Source: an uncultured Leucobacter sp. (GTDB lineage Bacteria; Actinomycetota; Actinomycetes; Actinomycetales; Microbacteriaceae). Taken from it: a stretch of DNA of 34,415 nt. The notes under the pieces were generated by a model. It made no database searches. It had not been told where the DNA came from and worked only from the letters and a program-made list of their open reading frames with translations. The position numbers were made by a program, and so were the translations under genes. Location of the stretch: the NCBI GenBank assembly GCA_937967375.1, contig CALCJF010000080.1:1-34415 (forward strand), in the 5' to 3' direction. Positions 8,437 through 18,582 of this stretch are shown piece after piece (position 1 is the first letter of the stretch; every line of letters starts with the position of its first letter).

Positions 8437-10575
8437 ATGACCGATTACAGCAAGATTGATTTCTCTCCGCTGCTCGCCGCGGCCGAGGGCGAGGTCGTTA
8501 CTCACTCCTACGTGCGCGACATCGCGCTGCCTTCCGGTGGCACGATGGCGCTCATCACGCTCGACAACGGCGAAGACTATACGCGACCCAACACGCTTGG
8601 GCCGCTCACGCTGCACGAGCTGAACGGCGTGCTCGACGAGCTGACCGCTCGCGCCGCGGCTGGCGAGATCAAGGCTGTCGGCGTGACCGGCAAGCAGTTT
8701 ATCTTCGCAGCCGGAGCCGACCTGTCGAAGGTATCGACCCTCGCAAACCGCGAGAACGCCAAGCTCATGGTGCAGTACGGCCACTGGGTGCTGGGCAAGC
8801 TGAACAAGCTGGGCGTGCCCTCGTTCTCGTTTGTGAACGGACTCGCTCTCGGCGGTGCGATGGAGATCGCCCTCAACAGCGACTACCGCACTCTCGACTC
8901 ATCGGCAGCAGCTCTGGCGTTCCCCGAGGTATTCCTCGGCATCATACCCGGCTGGGGCGGCGCGACCATCGTGCCGAACCTCATCGGCATCGAGAACGCG
9001 ATCGAGATCATCGTCTCGAACCCGCTGAAGAACAACCGCATGCTGAAGCCGAAGCAGGCGTTCGAGCTCGGCCTCTTCGACGCGATGTTCGACTCGGTCG
9101 CCTTTCTCGAGCACTCTGTTCGTTGGGCCGACAGCGTGCTCACTGGCAAGGTCAAGGTCGAGCGCCCGAATGTGCCTGGCAAGATGGAGCGCCTCACCAA
9201 GTGGCCGATCGCCATCAAAATCGCCCGCGACACGCTGAAGGCGAAGATCGGCACCGCTGCGAAGTCACCCTACGCGGCACTCGACCTGCTGAGCGCAGCA
9301 AAAGACGGCGACATCGAGCGCGGATTCGAGCGCGAAGACGAGATCATGACCGACCTTATTTCGGGCGATCAGTTTCACGCCTCGATCTACGCGTTTGACC
9401 TCGTGCAGAAGCGCGCGAAGCGCCCGGCAGGGGCACCCGACAAGAGCCATGCGCAGAAGGTGCAGAAGGTCGGCATCATCGGCGCAGGCCTCATGGCCAG
9501 CCAGTTCGCGCTGCTGTTTGCTCGCAAGCTGAAGGTGCCGGTACTCATCACCGACATCGATCAGGCACGCGTCGACAAGGGCATCGCCTACATCAATGGC
9601 GAGATCGACAAGATGCTCGAGAAGGGCCGACTCTCGAGCGACGATGCCAACCAGGTTCGCGCGCTCGTGAGCGGCACTACCGACAAGTCGCTCTACGCGG
9701 ACTGCGACTGGGTCATCGAGGCTGTGTTCGAAGAGCTCGGCGTGAAGCAGCAGGTTTTCGCCGAGATCGAGCCGATCATCAGCGAGACCGCGATCATCGC
9801 GACGAATACTTCGTCGCTGTCGGTCGAGCAGATTGGCGCGAACCTCGCTCACCCCGAGCGCCTCGTCGGGTTCCACTTTTTCAACCCTGTCGCGGTGATG
9901 CCTCTGATCGAGGTTGTGAAGGTGCCCACCACGAACGATGCTGCCCTCGCCACGGCGATGGACGTCGCAAAGCGTCTCGGCAAGACTGCGGTCATCACCG
10001 CTGATCGCCCTGGATTCGTGGTGAACCGCCTGCTCGCGAAGGTCTTCGGCGAGGCAGCCCGCGCACTCGATTCGGGCACCCCGATCGCCACCATCGAGCG
10101 TGCGTACTCTCCCATCGGTCTGCCCATGGGCCCGTTCGAACTGATCGATCTTGTTGGCTGGAAGGTTGCCGCTCACGTGCAAGACACGATGGTGGGCGCG
10201 TTCCCTGATCGCTTCTACGCTTCTGAGAACCTGCACAAGGCTGCCGAGCTCGAGAAGGTCGTCGAGAAGAACAAGGCCGGCAAGGTCGAAGATCTCTCGA
10301 AGGAGGCCAAGAAGGCCCTCACCCTTGGAAAGACCGCTACCGACGAGGCAGAGATTCTTCGCCGCGTAGAAGAGGGACTCGCCGCTGAGATCAAGATCAT
10401 GCTCGACGAAGGTGTGGTTGCGGCGGCCGAAGACATCGACCTCTGCATGATCCTCGGTGCCGGCTGGCCGTTCCAGACCGGCGGTGCCACGCCGTACCTC
10501 GACCGCGTCGGCGCGAGCGAGCGAGCGTTCGGTGCGAAGTTCCACGACCCGGCGATTGCCGGGCCTCAGAGCTAG
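8437..10575 (+). CDS. fadB: Multifunctional enoyl-CoA hydratase / 3-hydroxyacyl-CoA dehydrogenase
   Basis: The enzyme (712 residues) hydrates enoyl-CoA and oxidises 3-hydroxyacyl-CoA, the middle steps of beta-oxidation. The N-terminal crotonase domain (about 1-310) has the oxyanion motifs FAAGADL (90-96) and NGLALGGAMEI, with candidate catalytic Glu143 and Glu164. The NAD-binding dehydrogenase part starts at GAGLMA (349-354), has the signature HFFNPV with His480, and continues with DRPGFVVNR and the C-terminal helical domain. The frame is open upstream inside the thiolase gene, but family similarity and the normal length support the ATG at 8437. It is followed directly by a strong hairpin, so the operon is these two genes. 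Confidence 0.94.
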   Translation: MTDYSKIDFSPLLAAAEGEVVTHSYVRDIALPSGGTMALITLDNGEDYTRPNTLGPLTLHELNGVLDELTARAAAGEIKAVGVTGKQFIFAAGADLSKVSTLANRENAKLMVQYGHWVLGKLNKLGVPSFSFVNGLALGGAMEIALNSDYRTLDSSAAALAFPEVFLGIIPGWGGATIVPNLIGIENAIEIIVSNPLKNNRMLKPKQAFELGLFDAMFDSVAFLEHSVRWADSVLTGKVKVERPNVPGKMERLTKWPIAIKIARDTLKAKIGTAAKSPYAALDLLSAAKDGDIERGFEREDEIMTDLISGDQFHASIYAFDLVQKRAKRPAGAPDKSHAQKVQKVGIIGAGLMASQFALLFARKLKVPVLITDIDQARVDKGIAYINGEIDKMLEKGRLSSDDANQVRALVSGTTDKSLYADCDWVIEAVFEELGVKQQVFAEIEPIISETAIIATNTSSLSVEQIGANLAHPERLVGFHFFNPVAVMPLIEVVKVPTTNDAALATAMDVAKRLGKTAVITADRPGFVVNRLLAKVFGEAARALDSGTPIATIERAYSPIGLPMGPFELIDLVGWKVAAHVQDTMVGAFPDRFYASENLHKAAELEKVVEKNKAGKVEDLSKEAKKALTLGKTATDEAEILRRVEEGLAAEIKIMLDEGVVAAAEDIDLCMILGAGWPFQTGGATPYLDRVGASERAFGAKFHDPAIAGPQS

Positions 10576-10595
10576 ACTGTACCAATAGTTCGCAG

Positions 10596-10631
10596 CCAAA
10601 GGGGCGGTTCGGTTTCGAGCCGCCCCTTTGG
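10596..10631 (+). terminator. Strong hairpin terminator after the beta-oxidation operon
   Basis: CCAAAGGGGCGG (10596-10607) pairs perfectly with CCGCCCCTTTGG (10620-10631) around a 12-nt loop, 20 nt past the FadB-type stop codon. The U tract is poor, as is usual in high-GC actinobacteria. Confidence 0.8.
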
Positions 10632-10693
10632 TGTTCGTGGCACCCGCTATTCTCATGCTGACAGCCACACGCATTGAAAGCACGGTCACCCAG

Positions 10694-11269
10694 ATGTCAT
10701 TTTCCCCTCACGCAACGCCCCCGGGCTGGTATCCCGACCAGAGCGGTCGGCTTCGCTGGTGGGATGGCCAGGCATGGGGTGATCTCGCAGCGCCGCAACC
10801 AACGCCAGAACCTCAGCCCGTTGTCACGGCAGATCCGGCATCTTTCGTTCCAGCTTCGTTTGCTCCCATACAGGCGAGGATCAAGCCTGCGTTCTCAAAG
10901 CTCACCGCCGCGGCAATCGCGCTCGTCGTGTTCGCCTGGGTGTTCTGGTTGGTTGATACGCTCACGCCACCTCCCGTTGCCGAGCGGTGTGAGACTCAGG
11001 AGTGTTGGAATGCAGTTGCCGACGGCACCCTCGACCTCACACCAGCTCCTACTCCGGCGATGATCTTGGGCTACTTCGTGGCTCCCCTGCTGCTCACTGC
11101 CGTCGGCCTCGGGCTCGCAGGGCTCATTCGTGCGGTGAACCGGCCGCTTGGCGCGCTCGGGCTCGCACTGCCGGTCGTCACGATCATCCTCATGTTGCTC
11201 CCCAAGCTGCTCATGCTCCTTGGGATCACGGCCTGGGGAATGTTCGCGGTTGTGTCGCAGTCGACGTGA
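10694..11269 (+). CDS. DUF2510 domain membrane protein
   Basis: The predicted product (191 residues) opens with a DUF2510 motif, PPGWYPDQSGRLRWWDGQAW, a short Trp-rich module found at the N-terminus of many actinobacterial membrane proteins. A Pro-rich linker follows, then three hydrophobic helices (about residues 70-90, 122-145 and 153-187). A CETQEC cysteine pair lies in the loop after the first helix, probably outside the cell and possibly disulphide-bonded. The start at ATG 10694 puts the DUF2510 motif at the N-terminus; the frame runs further upstream but into the preceding terminator. The function is unknown. It stands alone between two terminators. Confidence 0.8.
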   Translation: MSFSPHATPPGWYPDQSGRLRWWDGQAWGDLAAPQPTPEPQPVVTADPASFVPASFAPIQARIKPAFSKLTAAAIALVVFAWVFWLVDTLTPPPVAERCETQECWNAVADGTLDLTPAPTPAMILGYFVAPLLLTAVGLGLAGLIRAVNRPLGALGLALPVVTIILMLLPKLLMLLGITAWGMFAVVSQST

Positions 11270-11286
11270 GCTGTTAGGTGCAGAAA

Positions 11287-11326
11287 ACGAAAGAACCCCC
11301 GACCAGAAGGTCGGGGGTTCTTTCGT
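11287..11326. terminator. Bidirectional terminator between DUF2510 gene and acnA
   Basis: An 18-bp perfect stem (11287-11304 with 11309-11326) closes on an AGAA loop; its outer bases are A/T-rich on both sides (GAAAGAA and TTCTTTC), so it gives a usable tail in both directions. It lies between the convergent ends of the DUF2510 gene and acnA. Confidence 0.9.
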
Positions 11327-11337
11327 GATCCTCGTAC

Positions 11338-14007
<2,670 letters not shown>

Positions 14008-14024
14008 GACCACTCCGTTCGAAT

Positions 14025-14044
14025 TTATCTCGATGTCAAGATAA
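14025..14044 (-). promoter_or_regulatory. Palindromic candidate operator at the acnA promoter
   Basis: TTATCTCGATGTCAAGATAA reads as an inverted repeat in which eight of ten arm positions pair. On the minus strand it directly follows TATAGAAT, a good -10 candidate, so it would overlap the transcription start. This suggests a repressor site controlling acnA. I cannot name the regulator. Confidence 0.5.
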
Positions 14045-14109
14045 TTCTATACTGTTACTTCGCGAAGAGGATCGCAGGGTCACCTTCCGGATCGCTTATC
14101 GTCGGCGTG

Positions 14110-14892
14110 TCATTCATCTGATGAGGTTGACTCTTCGCCCGCATCATTTGCCTCTGCATACTCAGGAGGGCCCACCGTTGCACTGACACGAGAAAGCACG
14201 AGCCAGGTGAAGAGCACTGCGAGCGCGAAAAGCGGCACACCCATCACGAGTCGGGCCACACCGAGCGCGCTGGTCTGATCCGCGAAAAACAGCGGCAACT
14301 GCACTGCGAGGCGGGCCGCAAACACCACGATCCAAATCACCGTCACGACGATCGCGGCGTGCTTCAGCTTCGAGACACCGCGCCACTCGGTCAGCGATCC
14401 TCGAAACACGCCGAAGAGCAACCCCACCAGTGGCCATCCGACGAGCAGCGAAATGGCGTGTGCCAAAATCCACGCGCCATTGATAAAGAATCCGGGAACA
14501 AAGTAGCTGCTCCCCTCACCCGAGAACATGACCGCTGCAACGCACACCACGACGCCGATCACCCCTGAGAGCGCGGCGACGAGTGGTTCTTTGCGCAGCA
14601 GACGCCATACGATCGCGATTGCAGCGAGAACCAGTGGGGCGATTGCCGAGAGTCGCGCGTCTTTCGTGATCACGTACACGGTCAGATACACGGTCGCCGG
14701 AAGCAGGGATTCGAGCACGCCGCGCCAGCCGCCGATCGCGGCCAGCAGGCCTTCCGGGCTTACCGACTCGCCAGACATGCTCGCTTCGACTACTTTGCCA
14801 AGGCTGCTACCCAAGACCTTCGAAGCGTCGAGGGGCTCTCGCTCACCCGAAGCATCCTGTTCAGGCGTCTCGTCGGGCGAGGAAGAAGTCAC
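14110..14892 (-). CDS. DUF3159 family membrane protein
   Basis: The 260-residue protein has an acidic N-terminal tail, the family segment LLAAIGGWRGVLESLLPATVY, and about six hydrophobic helices between residues 60 and 235, with an acidic Ser/Glu-rich end. It matches the actinobacterial DUF3159 family, whose function is unknown; it sits in the cytoplasmic membrane. Its GTG start overlaps the stop codon of the DUF3710 gene by 4 nt (GTGA), so the two are translationally coupled, an association conserved in actinobacteria. Confidence 0.88.
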   Translation of the reverse strand: MTSSSPDETPEQDASGEREPLDASKVLGSSLGKVVEASMSGESVSPEGLLAAIGGWRGVLESLLPATVYLTVYVITKDARLSAIAPLVLAAIAIVWRLLRKEPLVAALSGVIGVVVCVAAVMFSGEGSSYFVPGFFINGAWILAHAISLLVGWPLVGLLFGVFRGSLTEWRGVSKLKHAAIVVTVIWIVVFAARLAVQLPLFFADQTSALGVARLVMGVPLFALAVLFTWLVLSRVSATVGPPEYAEANDAGEESTSSDE

Positions 14893-15548
14893 GCCTGAGT
14901 CGTTCCCGTGGGGTTCTGTGCGACGCCCGCGGGCACCTGCAGCTGCAGCAGCTCGCTCGGCGGCATCGGCTGATCGCCGCGCACGACGACCATGTCACGG
15001 AACAGCTCGATCACCCGGGCGCGCGCCTGGGCGTCTTCGGCGGCGGCGCCCATGATGACGCCGCGCAGCATCCAGCGAGGGCCATCGACCGCGACGAAAC
15101 GCACGGTACGGGTGCCGCCGCCTTGCTCGGCAGGAACCGGCGAAACCGCGATCAGCTCGGGGCCGAGTTCACCCTCAGCCTCTTCGATTCGTGCGCCCTG
15201 CGACGAGAGCTGCGCCGAGATCTCACTGCGCACCTGATGCCAGAGACCCGTCGTCTTCGGCGCAGAGAACGCTTGCACCTGCAGCAGCGAGCCCTCAAAA
15301 TCGAGGGTGACCGCAACCACGCGCTTTGCGCGCTCGTCGACCTCGAGGCGAAGCTGCAAACCCTCGCGCGGAGCTACCTTGATACCACCGAAATCAACAT
15401 ACGGGCGCATGGTCGGCACCTCGACGATGTCGAAAGGGCCCGCGGTTTCGCGGTCCTCGGGAGCCGATTTCGACGAGTCGACCTCGATAGCGGCTTCTGA
15501 CTGAGCCAGTTCGAGCTCATCTGAGGCGTTCGCAGTGCCGTCACTCAT
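14889..15548 (-). CDS. DUF3710 family protein
   Basis: This 219-residue soluble protein has an acidic, low-complexity start (about 1-38), then the DUF3710 core: GPFDIVEVP, YVDFGGIKV, LQLRLEVDE, LLQVQAFSAPKTTGLW and a conserved VDGPRWMLRGVIMG block. The function is unknown. It starts at ATG 15548 with a purine-rich AAAGAAG about 10 nt upstream. The dut gene lies 69 bp upstream on the same strand; the gap contains an imperfect GC-rich hairpin near 15573-15597 that might attenuate read-through. The dut-DUF3710-DUF3159 order is typical of actinobacteria. Confidence 0.9.
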   Translation of the reverse strand: MSDGTANASDELELAQSEAAIEVDSSKSAPEDRETAGPFDIVEVPTMRPYVDFGGIKVAPREGLQLRLEVDERAKRVVAVTLDFEGSLLQVQAFSAPKTTGLWHQVRSEISAQLSSQGARIEEAEGELGPELIAVSPVPAEQGGGTRTVRFVAVDGPRWMLRGVIMGAAAEDAQARARVIELFRDMVVVRGDQPMPPSELLQLQVPAGVAQNPTGTTQA

Positions 15549-15617
15549 AATGTGTTGCTTCTTTCAGTTGCGGCCCGAGCGCGCTGAATGCGCGGGCCCG
15601 TCGTGTCTGTGTAAATC

Positions 15618-16067
15618 CTAGGCTTGTTCGCGCACGCCAGTCGAACCGAAACCGCCTTCGCCCCGCTGACTCTCAGGGAGCGCTTGCACCGGCGCGAACA
15701 CCGCGCGGGTCACCGGCATCACGATCAGTTGGGCGATACGATCGCCGGGCGCGATCTCGAACGACTCTCGAGGATCGAGGTTGATCAGCGGCACTTTGAT
15801 CTCGCCTCGGTACCCGGCGTCGATCGTGCCGGGAGAGTTCACGATCGAGATGCCGTGTTTCACGGCGAGACCGCTGCGGGGCACAACGAAGGCCGCATAG
15901 CCCTCCAGCAGGGCAAACCGCACGCCTGTTGCGACGAGCGCCCGCTCGCCGGGTGCGAGCACCAGAGCTTCGGCGCTGCGCAGGTCTGCACCGGCATCGC
16001 CAGGCTGTGCGTAGGCGGGAATCTGCTCGGCCTCGCCGACGATGGGAAGTTCAATGACATCACTCAC
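15618..16067 (-). CDS. dut: dUTP diphosphatase (dUTPase)
   Basis: dUTPase hydrolyses dUTP to dUMP and pyrophosphate, keeping uracil out of DNA. All five trimeric dUTPase motifs are present: AGADLRS, PRSGLAVKHG, GTIDAGYRGEIKV, RIAQLIV and the C-terminal RGEGGFGSTG. At 149 residues it has full length. It starts with GTG 16067, six nt after a TAGCCT -10 box and without a Shine-Dalgarno sequence. It is divergent from the DUF3093 gene. Confidence 0.97.
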   Translation of the reverse strand: MSDVIELPIVGEAEQIPAYAQPGDAGADLRSAEALVLAPGERALVATGVRFALLEGYAAFVVPRSGLAVKHGISIVNSPGTIDAGYRGEIKVPLINLDPRESFEIAPGDRIAQLIVMPVTRAVFAPVQALPESQRGEGGFGSTGVREQA

Positions 16068-16073
16068 CCAGAC

Positions 16074-16079
16074 AGGCTA
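16074..16079 (-). promoter_or_regulatory. Probable -10 box of a leaderless dut transcript
   Basis: On the minus strand TAGCCT is followed by 6 nt and then the GTG start of dut. The spacing matches a transcript starting at the start codon. Confidence 0.45.
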
Positions 16080-16162
16080 GCGGATTCTGCGGGCGCGCGA
16101 ATCGAAAACTTCGCACGGCGTGGTGCACTCCTCGAGCGGCTCGCTCTCAGGCCTGCTCAAGG

Positions 16163-16168
16163 GATAAT
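16163..16168 (+). promoter_or_regulatory. Probable -10 box of the DUF3093 gene
   Basis: GATAAT is followed by AGAGGC and then the ATG at 16175. The 6-nt spacing suggests a leaderless mRNA, although the same bases also contain weak Shine-Dalgarno-like purines. Confidence 0.45.
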
Positions 16169-16174
16169 AGAGGC

Positions 16175-16642
16175 ATGAGCAACGACTCCCCATCAAACTA
16201 TCGCGAGCGACTCTGGCCCTCACCGGGGCTCATGATCGCACTTCTGCTGATCTTGCCGGCGGTCGCGATGGTGATGACGCCGATCAATGCCACATTCGCG
16301 ATTCCCACGGCCGTCGCGGTGTACGTGCTGATCGCAGGATCTCTTGTATTGATGTCACCGGTGGTGCAGGTCGCGGACGGCGTGCTGAGCGCCGGGAGCG
16401 CAAGGGTACCGGTTTCTGCGCTCGGCGAGGTGCACGTGCTCGACGACGCGAAGCTCCGAAAGACGATTGGCCCGGGTGCTGACGCCAGGGCCTATCTGCT
16501 TGTGCGCGGTTTCATTCACCGTGGCCTGCGCATCGAACTCATCGATAGCGAAGACCCGACTCCGTACTGGGTGGTGACGACCCGCAAACCCGGGCGCTTC
16601 GCCGCCGCGATCGAGGCGGCGAAGGCCGGGGTCAAGGCCTAG
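16175..16642 (+). CDS. DUF3093 family membrane protein
   Basis: The 155-residue product begins YRERLWPSPG, the hallmark start of DUF3093, followed by two hydrophobic helices (about residues 20-36 and 42-61) and a soluble C-terminal domain with the motif ARAYLLVRGFIHRGLRIEL and the late segment PYWVVTTRKP. The function is unknown; it is probably a small membrane protein with a PH-like cytosolic domain. It is divergent from dut and convergent with the DUF4193 gene, a neighbourhood common across actinobacteria. The gap to the DUF4193 gene is filled by a triplicated hairpin repeat. Confidence 0.9.
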   Translation: MSNDSPSNYRERLWPSPGLMIALLLILPAVAMVMTPINATFAIPTAVAVYVLIAGSLVLMSPVVQVADGVLSAGSARVPVSALGEVHVLDDAKLRKTIGPGADARAYLLVRGFIHRGLRIELIDSEDPTPYWVVTTRKPGRFAAAIEAAKAGVKA

Positions 16643-16833
16643 GCGCACATCCGACGCAGGAGCGTCGGCGCGGAATGCGTTATGACGCGATGCGTCCTAG
16701 CCTGAGCACTCCCAACGCAGTGGCGTCGGCGCCTCGTGCGCTAAAACGCCAGGCGTTTTAGCCTCAGCACTCCCAACGCAGTGGCGTCGACGCCTCGTGC
16801 GCTAAAACGCCAGGCGTTTTAGCCTGAGCACTC
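16643..16833. repeat. Three tandem 61-bp units, each with a hairpin, duplicating the 3' end of the DUF4193 gene
   Basis: Units lie at 16643-16703, 16704-16764 and 16765-16825, with a partial fourth start to 16833. Units 2 and 3 differ at only two positions; unit 1 matches unit 2 at about 44 of 61 positions. Units 2 and 3 contain CTAAAACGCC, one base, then GGCGTTTTAG, a perfect 10-bp hairpin. Unit 1 has GACGC-GAT-GCGTC at the same place. Each unit also has a smaller ACGC/GCGT hairpin. Read on the minus strand the unit begins with the last codons and stop of the DUF4193 gene (Glu-Cys-Ser-Gly-stop in the gene copy), so the array looks like a tandem duplication of a gene end plus its terminator. 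Confidence 0.85.
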
Positions 16834-17109
16834 GGCGCAAATCGGCCCGAGCTTACTCTCGTGATCGAGCTGTGAGCGGTGACGCACGAGGAAGCAGTTC
16901 ACACAGGTGAACTCGTCATCCTGCTGCGGTAACACGACGACATCGAGCTCAAGGTCTGAAAGGTCAGCACCGGCAAGCTCGAAGCCTGGGTTATCAGCGT
17001 CTTCCGAGTCAATCGAAGACGCACCCTTCGTGGGCACACGCTCTTTGAGGGCCTCGATCGATTCTGACTCGTCGTCAGACTTCCGGGGGGCGTCGTAATC
17101 GGTAGCCAT
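16819..17109 (-). CDS. DUF4193 family zinc-ribbon-like protein
   Basis: This 96-residue acidic protein starts MATDYDAPR, as the actinobacterial DUF4193 family does, and ends with two CxxC pairs (Cys69/Cys72 and Cys91/Cys94) in FTCVNCFLV and ICAECSG, which should bind one zinc ion. The middle is rich in Asp/Glu. The function is unknown; small size and zinc ribbon suggest an RNA polymerase or nucleic-acid partner, but that is a guess. ATG 17109 has AGGAG about 5 nt upstream. The gene is divergent from sepH across 240 bp, and its last codons are part of the downstream 61-bp repeat. Confidence 0.92.
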   Translation of the reverse strand: MATDYDAPRKSDDESESIEALKERVPTKGASSIDSEDADNPGFELAGADLSDLELDVVVLPQQDDEFTCVNCFLVRHRSQLDHESKLGPICAECSG

Positions 17110-17349
17110 GCTCTCCTACGCTTCTTCTCGACAAAATTAAACTCACGAACTGCGGCCATAGTTTGCCGCACGAACCCCTCTCGGCGCAAACCCATAACCC
17201 GTGAATATGCTGAGCGCCGACCGCGATCCTCGCCCCGAAAAGCTTTGATCACGCATCATGACTCTCGAATTTTCGCAACTACCCGCCTCAATGTGGCGCT
17301 GACCCCCGTGTGCATGGCACGCTGGGGTGGAGTGCGGAAGGAAACGGCA

Positions 17350-18579
17350 ATGGATGAATTGCGGGTAGTGCGACGCGAGGACCAGTCGCTCATCGTGGCG
17401 AACGAGGCCGGTGACGAATACCGACTGGTCGTAGACAGCAGCGTGCTCGCTGACCTGCGTCATCTAGCACGACAGGCGTCGGGTGGCGCGCGCATCAACC
17501 CTCGCGAGATCCAATCGCTCGTGCGCGCGGGCAAGAGCCGCGCGGAGATCATGGAGCTCACGGGCGCTGAAGACAGTGACATCGAACGCTATGAGGAGCC
17601 GGTGCTCGCCGAACGCCGCTTCATTCTTTCAAGCGCGCAGAGCGTTGCCGTGCGCACCAGCCCGTCAGAACCGAGCGAAGAGCACTTCGGGGCTGTCATT
17701 GCAGAACGCCTCATCGGGCTTGCAGCGAAGAAGATCGCATGGACCTCGTGGCGCGACGAGGAAGCCGGCTGGATGATCGGCCTCGACTTCGTTTCGCATG
17801 AGGTCGCACATCACGCAGTGTGGTCATTCGAACACCGCAAGGGACTGCTCTCGCCTATTACCCCCGATGCGGTATCGCTCTCGAGGCAGGGAGAGGTCGG
17901 CGATCGGCTGATTCCAAAGCTTCGCGCAGTCGACGCTTCGGGCGAAAAGGATCGCTTCGACTCGGACGCGTTCGACCGCGACGCGCTTCGCGGCGAGGAG
18001 TCAGGGAGCGACGCACCGACGTTGACCGCGGCGTCAGATGACGACCCCGAAGTCAGCGATAACACGCTGCCCGCTCCCCCGCAAATGAGTGCCGGAGCCG
18101 AGGCGGCAGTGCGCGCAGGACACCCTTCGACAGCATCGATTCCGGTTGTCGATCCTGAAGACGAATTCGCGCGACGCCGCGAGATCGATCAGCGCGCGAT
18201 CAAAACGCCGGAACCCGAGGTGCACGATCTGGGCCAAACGGCAGACCTGCTCGACGCGCTGCGTCGCCGCAGGGGCGCTCGCGATGCCTCGCCCGTCGCG
18301 TCTGACGAGCAGGATTCGACTGACGAGCACGAAGCGGCGCCTGTGCAGCAGCTGCCCCTTCGCGGCCTCGGCGAAAGAGATAGATCTGAGCCGTCGCGAA
18401 TCACCCCGGCAGAGAACCGCCCGGTAGCGCCTGCATCGCCCTCAACAAAGCCGGCCGAGGCCGAGGATCAATCCGCACAGGACAAGAAGCAGAGCGACCA
18501 GACGAAGAGCGGCAAGCGCCGCACCTCTATTCCGAGCTGGGACGACATTCTCTTCGGCACGAGAAGCGAAGAAGACTAG
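17350..18579 (+). CDS. sepH: Cell division protein SepH
   Basis: SepH (DUF3071) is an actinobacterial division protein that binds FtsZ and stimulates its assembly. The 409-residue product has the conserved N-terminus MDELRVVRREDQSLIVANE, a helix-turn-helix-like segment INPREIQSLVRAGKSRAEIM (about residues 58-77), then a long acidic, Pro/Ala-rich disordered region, and the conserved C-terminal RRTSIPSWDDILFG. The start at ATG 17350 is chosen because GGAAGGAAAC precedes it and conservation begins there; the frame is open for 35 more codons upstream. It converges on the phosphodiesterase gene with a 3-nt gap between stop codons. Confidence 0.9.
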   Translation: MDELRVVRREDQSLIVANEAGDEYRLVVDSSVLADLRHLARQASGGARINPREIQSLVRAGKSRAEIMELTGAEDSDIERYEEPVLAERRFILSSAQSVAVRTSPSEPSEEHFGAVIAERLIGLAAKKIAWTSWRDEEAGWMIGLDFVSHEVAHHAVWSFEHRKGLLSPITPDAVSLSRQGEVGDRLIPKLRAVDASGEKDRFDSDAFDRDALRGEESGSDAPTLTAASDDDPEVSDNTLPAPPQMSAGAEAAVRAGHPSTASIPVVDPEDEFARRREIDQRAIKTPEPEVHDLGQTADLLDALRRRRGARDASPVASDEQDSTDEHEAAPVQQLPLRGLGERDRSEPSRITPAENRPVAPASPSTKPAEAEDQSAQDKKQSDQTKSGKRRTSIPSWDDILFGTRSEED

Positions 18580-18582
18580 CGC

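Noticed and set aside
9265..10689. 474-codon minus-strand open frame
   Set aside because: It is antisense to the FadB-type gene and crosses its terminator hairpin; no motif was recognised.
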